A stretch of DNA of 64,000 bases, from positions 260,410 through 324,409 of the forward strand of contig NW_004451878.1 of NCBI RefSeq assembly GCF_000321225.1. The letters are read 5' to 3'. The stretch is from Odobenus rosmarus divergens. Taxonomy: Eukaryota > Chordata > Mammalia > Carnivora > Odobenidae. The notes beneath the pieces were generated by a model. The model saw nothing but the letters and a program-made list of their open reading frames with translations. It was not told where the DNA came from and made no database searches. The translations under genes and the position numbers were made by a program. This document shows positions 56,381-64,000 of this stretch, in pieces (positions within the stretch are counted from its first letter, which is position 1; each line of letters starts with the position of its first letter).

Positions 56381-56534
56381 GCTACTGCTGTTTCTGGCTG
56401 TCGGCCTCGCTACCCCCTCCTCTGCCCAAGTCCACAGTGTAGGGGTGGGGGAGAGAGAGGGTCTGGGTTGGGGCGTGGAGGCATGGACGCCCTGCCCTGC
56501 CTGCTGGCTCCTTCAGCCTCTAATTGTGTCCTTT

Positions 56535-56724
56535 TTTTTTTTTTAAAGGTTTTATTTATTTGTCAGAGAGAGAGAGAGGGAACACAAGCAGGGGAAGCAG
56601 CAAGCAGAGGGAGAAGCAGGCTTCCCGCTGAGCCGGGAGCCCAATGCGGGGCTGGATCCCAGGACCCTGGGATCATGACCTGAGCCGAAGGCAGACGCTT
56701 AACCACTGAGCCCCCCAGGCGCCG
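56535..56724 (-). mobile_element. Can-SINE (SINEC), minus strand
   Basis: It reads as poly-T, AAAGGTTTTATTTATTTGTC, a GA repeat and the reversed tRNA-like body ending CCACTGAGCCCCCCAGGCGC. Perfect 15-bp target-site duplications (CTAATTGTGTCCTTT) lie at 56520-56534 and 56725-56739. It is the only SINE in the window in the same orientation as PKNOX2. Its A/GA-rich tail would therefore be transcribed as such in the pre-mRNA. Confidence 0.96.
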
Positions 56725-57481
56725 CTAATTGTGTCCTTTCTGACTGAGGAGCCGGAGCTCCTTCTCCATGTCCTGGTGCAGCCACAGGCTTTTCCATGTC
56801 TGTCTGTCTTTCTGCTCTAGCTCTAGCCCCACCTCTAGCTGCCACCCCTAAGGGGGCACTGAGGGTCCGGAGCCCCTCAGACAGGAACCACATTAGAGAC
56901 GAGAAGCCAACCCTGCCCCTGCGCAGGCACTACTAAGGACACATCTGAGGGAGGAGGGACAGTCTGAGGTGACAGCCGCATGCCCCCACTCAGGGCACCG
57001 CTTCAGGGCTACAATATACAGATTTCTCCTTTCCTAGAAGTGACAACTACCTAGTTCCCAACAGCCTGGAGAAAGCTTCCAGGCAAAATATCGCTTGTAA
57101 TCTCCGTTCTGTCACTGTCAGCGACTCCTCTGAGCATAAGGAGGGCAACGCACATGACAGAAAGTGCTGAGGAGAATGAGAGATGGTCTGGGGTTGGGGG
57201 GCGTGGGGAGGAGACGGCCTGAGGGTCGCGCCCCCCCCCCCCCCGTCCTATCCAGGCGCAGCTCTGGGAGCCCCGCTGTCCCTCCACACTCACGCCTGCC
57301 TTGCCTGAGGGAGGGGCAGGAGTGTCTCTTTTTCCATCTTGGCCAGAGAGACACACCACCCTCCCTCTGTTGCCCTACGAAATCCCTCCCCTCTAGAGAC
57401 TAGTGTGTGGCCTGCAACACTACCGGCCCGGTCCCGAGGACTTGGGCTTAATTAATAGGCAGCCTGACAGGCAGGGAGGCA

Positions 57482-57517
57482 GACAGAAAGAGAGAAAGAG
57501 AGAGAGAGAGAGAGAGA
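57482..57517. repeat. (GA)n microsatellite
   Basis: GA-rich run with AAAG interruptions. Confidence 0.93.
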
Positions 57518-58389
57518 TGGATGGGAAGACATGGACCCTGGGTGACCCGATGGCCCAGATGTTTCAGGGACAAAGAAGGAGGCAGGAGCTTCATCTTGAA
57601 GATGAAGTCCCTTCTGTCCCTACAAGATCTCCAGGAAATGGAGCAGCCTCCACTCCCAGTTCTCTGGCTCTGGTCAGGCCCTTCCCGGCCTGTCCAGATT
57701 TTAAACCAGGGCACCCTCTGACAAGGACAGGCATGGCTTCCCCAGAGAATGCCTTTGCCTGTTTTGCCAACTCGTACTTTTTGCAGATGAACAGGACAGT
57801 GGTGAACCCTGGGCCTCTGAAGTCTCTGGCCAGAAGCCCACAGCAAAGGCCCGTCTCCTGTCCACTTTGGGAAAGCTGCCCCATCCTGTATCTATCCCAG
57901 GAGCAAAAAACATCAGAGTCAGTGTCTCCTTTGGCCTAAGAGCCTTGAAAGAGCCTGTTCTCGCTCTGGAACCCACCCCAAGGCCTATTCTGGCATGAGT
58001 GCAGTGATGGAAGGACCCTTAGGCACCTCCCCAATGGCAGACATCTGTGAGGGTCTAAGGCTGCTCTCACCTCGTTGCTGGGGTGAGAAAGCCAAGGAAG
58101 TATGGCAGCTCGTTCAAGGCCGGCCATGGGTTTGCTAGGCGATGTGGGTCAAAACCCTTCACCCTTTGAATTCTGTTCCGTCATCACTATCCTCATCGTC
58201 AGTCTTCATCATTGTACACCAAACGCTGGACCTGACAGTGTGATCTCATTCTCTGACTGCTCTGTATCAGCTGTTGAACTCCTCTATCCCAGCAAAAGCC
58301 TCACATATCACTAGAGCGACAAGGCTGGTCTCAAAGAGACCAGATTCTACTCCTCTAGGAAGAGAGGGCCTCCCTGGAAGCTAAGATGA

Positions 58390-58960
58390 TTTACAGACTT
58401 GTTTATACTGATTCTCCCCTGCTCAAAAATTTATAATGGCTTGCCAGGGCCTAAGAAGGCAATATTTGAATTTCTTAGCTTCCATTTTGTCCCCCATAAT
58501 CAGCCCAAACCTACGTCTCCTACCAAACCCCCTGGATCTTTCCCACCCAAACGTATCTCCAGCCAGACTAGGCTGCCACTGTCTCACGACCTAGCGCACA
58601 CCATGTCTGAGCCCTGTGCCCCCGCTGCTAGGCCACGTGCCCTTCTGGAGGGCCTTTTGCTCCCCCTTCCTCTCTGGTGTCCAGCTCCATCAAGGTCCTG
58701 CGGTTACTCGGGTCCCCTTTCCTCAAAGACCAGCTCAAGGCTTGCCTTTCTCTGATCTTCAGCAACTGAATGAAGTCAACCTCTTGCACCCCCGCCCTGT
58801 GACTCAGGCTTACTCTATTTTGTGACCTTCTGCTTTCTGTGTTAATCGGCATCTCCTCAATGGCATCATATGTCTTTGAGGACAAGATCTGTGTCTTCTA
58901 TTTCTTTTATCCCTGCCATCCATACCTAGGTTAGTACTGTGTCCTTGTAGATATGGAAAG
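58390..58960 (+). repeat. L2 LINE segment
   Basis: AATTTATAATGGCTTGCCAG, CCCAAACCTACGTCTCCTAC, CTCAAAGACCAGCTCAAGGC and TTTGAGGACAAGATCTGTGT keep the order of the L2 3' coding end and tail. No open frame remains. Confidence 0.8.
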
Positions 58961-59194
58961 TATCACTCCTGTCACATAAAGAGGGACTGCTACTGGAAAA
59001 TACTAATTCAGATGAATGCTTAATCAGTTCAGTTGAAAGTTTGCTATTTAGTTATCATTATTTATTGCCAAAGGCATTCTAATTCTCTGTATTTCAATGT
59101 GTCTCTGAATGAAGAGCTTTTGACCAAACTATGGATTATTTCAGAGGACTCCTGCACTAATATTAATAAATGAATGCGGAGGGATAGTCCAGCA

Positions 59195-59425
59195 GAATAG
59201 AAGAGGCTTTGAAGTCAGACAAACTTGGATTCAAATCCTAGAGCTCGCTGTTCCTAGCTGTATGACTTCTGTAAGTCTTGGTTTTCCTATTTCTGTAAAA
59301 TGCAAAACAATAATGGCTAACTCACAAATTATTTATTAGGATTTTGTGGTATTACATCACCCATGTGATGTGCCTAGCATATAGTAAAGTATTCAGTCCT
59401 GACCCAGACTAGACTTTCATAAATG
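59195..59425 (+). repeat. MIR SINE
   Basis: GAAGTCAGACAAACTTGGAT, TCAAATCCTAGAGCTC, TAGCTGTATGACTTCTGTAA and GTGCCTAGCATATAGTAAAG keep the whole MIR order, so the copy is close to full length. Confidence 0.88.
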
Positions 59426-59469
59426 GTGACTATCGTCATTAATGACAGAGATGGTAATGACAGTTTGCA

Positions 59470-59800
59470 CAGATCTTGTTTGGCCAAATCCTACCCATCC
59501 TTCAAGATACAAGCTCCGTAACATTTTCTCTCCATAACCCCCTATTGCACACAGGGTAAGTCATTCCCTCCTTTCTGCTCCCCTAATAACTGGGACCATA
59601 TCTCTTCTACAATAAAGTTCAAAATTCTTAGCCGTGAAGTCCAGGCTATTGTCTCACTAAATGATTGTTATATGCTCCTATAGGTGTCCCTCCCATTACA
59701 CTCTGAGCTTCCTGAGCAAGGTGCTCCTCACATTTGTGCTTCCAGCTCTGGCCCACCATCAGGCTCAATGTGTATTTATTAAATGAGGTAATGAATGGAT
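59470..59800 (+). repeat. L2 LINE segment
   Basis: CCTACCCATCCTTCAAGATA, ACTCTGAGCTTCCTGAGCAA and CAATGTGTATTTATTAAATG are in L2 order. The second half of the 59.5-60.6 kb interval is a further L2 copy. Confidence 0.75.
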
Positions 59801-59999
59801 GAACAGGAATGCCAAAGGCAATCAAGAGACCTGGGCAGAATCTGACCAGAAACAAATCAGAGATTGGTGATTGGGACTCCATCATGGAGAGCAAATGTCC
59901 CTTTCAACGCAACTAAGACCAGCCCTTAACTTTTCCAGCGGGATTTCCTTTCTTGGAGAAAACTTCAGACCCATTGGAAACACTCTGAATATCTCTGCA

Positions 60000-60565
60000 A
60001 AGCCCTGCCTGTCTCCATCCTCCCTTTCTACTCAGCTGGGCTCAGCCCCTTCTCTGATGACTCCCCTGCAGTTCCTTTCCCCAGGGCTCTGACCCTCCAG
60101 CCAGTGAGCCCCTGCTCCCTCCTCCAGCCAGCCTGCTGAATGACCCTGGTTCTGAGACAGCCTTCTCAGCCCCAGAAGATCTCTCCAGAAGCAGAAAATA
60201 AGTGTACCTTGGCACAAGCTAACCATTTTTGCCCCAGCTGGAGTGAACTGCATTTTCCTCCTCTCTAGCTCCTCTACCACACCTTAGCTCAGCAATAGCC
60301 TCCTAATGGCCCTCCTAATAGGCCTACTCCATCCTCCTCATGGCTGCTGCAAGGATGGTTCTAGAAGCCTAGAACATCCTCTGTGCTATTCTTTTAGCAT
60401 TTATCCCACCAGATTGTGGTTGTCTGTTTGCCACTCTGTCTACCCCACTAGATTTTATCATCCTAAACTGAGTCTCAAACCTATATATCTCTGCAGAACC
60501 CAATATATATTTTGGACATATTGGGTGTTCAATAAATATTTGTTGAATAAAGGAATTAATAAATG
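60000..60565 (+). repeat. L2-like LINE segment ending at a clear L2 terminus
   Basis: The end TATTGGGTGTTCAATAAATA followed by TTTGTTGAATAAAGGAATTA is a canonical L2 terminus. Upstream pieces such as CACTAGATTTTATCATCCTA and GCTCAGCAATAGCCTCCTAA are consistent with the preceding L2 region but more diverged. Confidence 0.65.
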
Positions 60566-60599
60566 TCTATATTCAGCAGAGGATATGTACACATAACAT

Positions 60600-60785
60600 G
60601 CTAATGTCCTTTACAAAGATCTATGGTATCCAGTTTATTATTTAATTCTTGCAACAGCCCTATAAAGTAGGTATTATTAGTCCTGTTTTTAAAAGGGGAA
60701 AGTGAGGTTAGAAAAGTGACTTTGTCACTTGCCCAAAGTCACAAAGCTGGGTAAAGAGTGAAGTGAAAGAGCAGAGCCCAAGGGG
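60600..60785 (-). repeat. MIR3-type element, minus strand
   Basis: TATTTAATTCTTGCAACAGC, CCTATAAAGTAGGTATTATT and CACTTGCCCAAAGTCACAAA are a reversed MIR core. Confidence 0.8.
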
Positions 60786-61153
60786 TTTCATGGTGACCTC
60801 CTCAGCACCCCTGTCCACCTGCCCACCTGCCGCGGTCCGTCCAGCCAGAGAAAGGATGCAAAGAGGCTGAGCTGCTTCAGGTCGGCCTCACTTGGGAAAT
60901 AAACAAGAAGAATTCTTCTTCTCATCATTTGGTGAGTTGCTGACATTTTGTTTGACAAAGAATCTAGGAAAAGCCTCTCCTGGGACTAGTTTTGGGACTA
61001 GGCTGTGATAATATTGCTTTATTGAAAAAGGATGCTAGGAACTGAGCTCCGGATGGCCTTTTACATGGAGTAATTTATGCAGGAAATGAGAAATAATTTT
61101 TTTTAAAGAAACACACGTTGAACTGCACATGGTTACAAAGAAAGGAGGGATGA

Positions 61154-61155
61154 CA

Positions 61156-61187
<32 letters not shown>

Positions 61188-61188
61188 A
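61154..61188. repeat. (CA)n microsatellite
   Basis: About thirteen CA units, slightly interrupted at the 3' side by AAACACAC. Confidence 0.95.
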
Positions 61189-61306
61189 ATCCCAGAAACA
61201 CGGTCACAGACCCACGAAGGCACAAACTCCAGTTACCAGTCATGATCACAGCCATACACCCCGTGTAAGAAGTCAAAAGATTCCCAGTCACACCAGTACA
61301 GAGCTC

Positions 61307-61332
61307 TTGCAAGTGGGTATACCCACTTGCAA
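61307..61332. repeat. 26-bp perfect palindrome
   Basis: TTGCAAGTGGGTA is followed directly by its reverse complement, with no spacer and no mismatch. It is not part of a repeat family I recognise. Confidence 0.95.
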
Positions 61333-61914
61333 CACAGTCTCATGGCTCTGGCTTTCCGTTTCAGGCCTTCCAGGGGAAACGGCGATTTTCCCCCACACAT
61401 GTAAATTTCAGCCATTAAGGAACGCACAGGAAGCATGACATTGAAAAACTGAATCTCTCTGTGCCCCCCTTACCTTCTCGGGGGGCCCTGTTCCCTCCTG
61501 CAACCATCACGATGCCTGTGGAGATGCTGCCAACCTGATGAACTGCCCCCCAAGCCACAAGTCCCCACTCCCAGAGAGTTACACCTCGGGCCTCACAGAG
61601 GTTTCGGTCCTAACCGGCTCCTGGAGGACAGCAAAGGCATGATAACACGGACGAGAAATGAAATGTCTGTAAAATTCTCATTCAGGTGCCACTCAGAAAT
61701 GAATCTCAGAAATGGAAGGGATGGTAAAAAGATTGCATTTAAAATGCTTCCCTCCCTAGGCTGGTTGTGAAGGGTTGGGATTCACAAGGATATCTGAAAG
61801 TCAGGAATTCTCTTCCGTCCATGGTGATTTTGACCTGGGTTCTGAGCAGAGCCCACGATCCCCGTTCTGGTGGAATTAACAACGGAGATACTGAGAGAGG
61901 CTAGAAACTGCACC

Positions 61915-62050
61915 TGGAGCCAGGACACCCGACTTCTAGCCATAACTTTCCTGTATTATTAGCTCTGGATGTGACCGTTGGCACATCACTTCCTGGGCCT
62001 CAGTTTCTCTATCTGTAAAGTGAGGAAGTTAGGACCAGATTGTTGCTTCT
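61915..62050 (+). repeat. MIR SINE fragment
   Basis: GGATGTGACCGTTGGCACAT, CACTTCCTGGGCCTCAGTTT and CTCTATCTGTAAAGTGAGGA are the MIR core. The 3' part is missing. Confidence 0.8.
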
Positions 62051-62089
62051 GTCAGGGTCTCATCAGAAGGCCCCTTGCTCTGCCTTAGC

Positions 62090-62295
62090 CAAGTGTTAGT
62101 GAGATTGCGTACACCTCTGTATCTGCATGGTGATTTATACATCCCAAAGCATATCCAGCCACATCCATTAGCTTTTTGCTCGAGCTTCACAGTAACTTTG
62201 TGACGTTGATAGTGCTGAAATCAATACACCCATTTTACAGATAGAATAATCAAAACTAAGGCTTAAGGTGTCTTGGCCAAGGCTGCAAAAAGAAT
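62090..62295 (-). repeat. MIR3-type element, minus strand
   Basis: CACAGTAACTTTGTGACGTT, ACACCCATTTTACAGATAGA and GGTGTCTTGGCCAAGGCTGC keep reversed MIR order. Confidence 0.65.
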
Positions 62296-62599
62296 CAGTA
62301 TTGATTCAACTTACACGGAATTCAAATCTTTCGAATATCACTCCCTATTTAAAGGGAAAAACATGCACAACATACCTTGAAAACTCTGGAGTTTGCTCTG
62401 GAATATATTTTTTTCTATTGCCTGTCTTGGACTTGTTAAATAATGGCTGTGACTTTAAAGCCCCTGCTGCCTTTTTGCATGGCTTAGGATGGAGGCCCAG
62501 GGCAGATGTTCTTTCACTTAGGAAAAAGATTTAACCATCCTTTGGCTACTAAAGTAGGGCCTAGTCTGGGAGGGGAAAGATCAAAGAAAAGGGAACTCT

Positions 62600-62835
62600 G
62601 TTGTCATTCGCTCATTCAACAAAAATTTATTGAGTGCCTGCTATGTGCTAGGAACTGTTCATAATTGTTAAAAAAAAAAAAAGATAAAAATCTCAGCATT
62701 CACAGAGCTTACATCTTGGTTGGGGGAGGGTGGAGATGAGAGTGGTGGACAGGTGATATAACAAGACACATAAATAAAATATACAGTGTCAGATAATAAG
62801 GGCAAAGCAGAAAAGGTAAATGGAAGGGAGTAGAG
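62600..62835 (-). repeat. L2 LINE 3' segment, minus strand
   Basis: CATTCAACAAAAATTTATTG, GAGTGCCTGCTATGTGCTAG, CACAGAGCTTACATCTTGGT and ACAGTGTCAGATAATAAGGG follow reversed L2 order. It is the best-preserved L2 in the window. Confidence 0.88.
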
Positions 62836-63119
62836 CGTTTGGAATTTAAAGTTCCCCACTAACTTCCTGGGGAAACGAAGCCAGGGCCTCAAAGATGAAG
62901 TGTGAAACTCAGCAGAAGAGAGCAGAAAGAAGGTCCCAGCAAGAAGGTGAGCAGGCCAGACTGTGCAGGAGAAAACGGACAGTGAGGTTCCTTCTATGCA
63001 GATGGGAGAGGGATCTGAAGAAGTTGCCTCATCTGTGAAGCTTAACTTACTCCGGCTCTGTGCCAGAGCCCTGCTCTGGCCTCTTCTCCTGGCAGAGACC
63101 AGGCCTGGGTGAGTGAGGC

Positions 63120-63345
63120 CAAAGGGGCGTCAAAAAGCTCAGTAATGAAGATAAAAACTGGATCAATAAAAGCGTGCTGCCTAGTCATATTGTAATGTGA
63201 GGCAGAAGAAGAATCAGTAAAACCGATCCTGTCATCATTTAAAAGCCTTTGTGTTTTGTGTCTCATGTATTTTTGTCATTGATCTCGATTACAATTGTTT
63301 TCTTTCATTAAAATAGTATTTCTTCTGATTACTGAGTTTTTGGGG
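63120..63345. promoter_or_regulatory. Candidate conserved noncoding element
   Basis: Repeat-free AT-rich block with AACTGGATCAATAAAAGCGT, GTCATATTGTAATGTGAGGC, TGTCATCATTTAAAAGCC and CATTGATCTCGATTACAATTG (ATTACAATTG includes a SOX-like core). Confidence 0.35.
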
Positions 63346-64000
63346 CCTGAGGGGAGTGAGTCCCGGCAGGCCTGGCTCCTGCATCCTTAGTAAGAATGCA
63401 CACACGAGACAGCTCTGTGCTGGGAAGAGAGAGAAGGGGCCATGCCCGTGAATAGGGAAGCTGTGCAGGTAGAGCAAAGGAGGCCTCACAAGCAAGACAG
63501 AGATAGGAAGGGGAGCAGGATTTATTCCTGGAGCACGAACCTTGGAGCAAGACAGGACCAGGAGAATTCAAACACCCTTCCTCTCTTGGACCTCGGGGAA
63601 GCTGCATTTCCCACAGTGGGGTTGGGAATCTCAAGCTGTTCCATTGAGATAATCATGGGAAAGTAAGCCTTGCAGTCTGGAGGGCTTGGGGGCACACGGC
63701 TGATGGCAGATGGCCAATTGCTCCCCCTTCTAGCTTCACAGCCAAGGGTCCACTGTGACAATTAAACTGTGAAGGCACCAGGGTCTATGGGGAGTCCATT
63801 AGCCACCTTCAGCAGCCCTGCCCTGGTTGGGGAGGGGAGGGGAAAGTGGTCACTATTTGCTTTCACTCCAAGGGAAAGGATAGGGTGGCACTTCGTCGCT
63901 GTGTCTGCCCAACAGGGTGTGATCCCCCCCCCACCCCGGGGGTAGGGAATGGGACAGAATTATAAAACAAAAGGGAAGACTCTGTATGATGGGGCCAGTG

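Larger units (their letters stand above)
35130..64000 (-). other. PKNOX2: PKNOX2 5' UTR intron (partial, at least 28.9 kb)
   Basis: The acceptor ctttctcctgccacag at 35130 shows this DNA is spliced out upstream of the start-codon exon. PKNOX2 is known to have noncoding 5' exons spread over a long interval. I could not identify one here, and an undetected exon or alternative promoter cannot be excluded. Contents include a CpG-richer patch with a CTCF-like motif (35.56-35.72 kb), possible conserved blocks (38.56-38.71, 38.93-39.12, 40.38-40.61, 42.50-42.77, 45.56-45.86, 50.65-50.89, 63.12-63.34 kb), microsatellites, an AT-rich tract (48.66-48.79 kb), a minus-strand SINE (56.5 kb), L1M remnants (49.0-49.26, 55.3-55.8 kb) and several L2 and MIR copies between 54.7 and 62.8 kb. 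Confidence 0.75.

Noticed and set aside
1..64000. CRISPR arrays, bacterial operons, phage or plasmid features
   Set aside because: The base composition, splice sites, SINEs and ancient mammalian repeats show vertebrate nuclear DNA; no regularly spaced repeats or prokaryotic gene organisation are present.

Overview
This window is mammalian genomic DNA, most likely from a carnivore. The evidence is several copies of the tRNA-Lys-derived Can-SINE/SINEC family (heads like GGGTGGCTCAG, a CT-rich tract, and AAATAAATAAAATCTTT tails), four bounded by clear target-site duplications and a fifth, tandem pair by a slightly diverged one. The rest is a background of old mammalian repeats (MIR, L2, L3/CR1, MER5-type hAT, L1M). 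I cannot resolve the species, though a caniform carnivore is plausible. Two 50-N assembly gaps are present.

The only gene I can support is PKNOX2 (PREP2), a TALE-class homeodomain transcription factor, on the minus strand. Three of its exons are here, in transcription order from high to low coordinates. The first (35129-35021) carries the last 22 nt of 5' UTR and codons 1-29, the second (19546-19407) codons 30-75 plus two bases of codon 76, and the third (2478-2307) the rest of codon 76 and codons 77-133, which begin the MEIS/PKNOX N-terminal (PBX-binding) domain. All six splice boundaries except the one upstream of the UTR exon can be paired in phase, and the joined reading frame is open. 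The remaining coding exons, including the homeodomain, lie beyond position 1. The upstream noncoding exons and promoter are either beyond 64000 or not recognisable from sequence alone.

Layout: 1-2306 is intron following the third exon. 2479-19406 is a 16.9 kb intron with a hAT element, a single SINE, a tandem SINE pair, MIR/L2 fragments and several AT-rich, repeat-poor blocks that look like conserved noncoding elements. 19547-35020 is a 15.5 kb intron with an L3/CR1 LINE remnant, two SINEs and a 250-bp sequence duplicated on both sides of an N gap (probably an assembly artefact). 35130-64000 is at least 28.9 kb of intron in the 5' UTR part of the gene. It contains the best candidates for regulatory elements (38.9-39.1, 40.4-40.6, 42.5-42.8, 50.65-50.9 and 63.1-63.35 kb), a SINE on the minus strand, long microsatellites and L2/L1M remnants.

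Many reading frames of 60-300 codons occur on both strands, but apart from the three PKNOX2 exons none shows recognisable protein similarity. I read them as chance frames in GC-rich intron. I see no previously undescribed genetic system. The most useful observations are a minimal start-stop upstream ORF just before the PKNOX2 start codon, a second exon that opens with an in-frame ATG, the gap-flanking duplication, two long perfect palindromes, a tandem SINE pair inside one target-site duplication, and clusters of homeodomain-type motifs in candidate enhancers.
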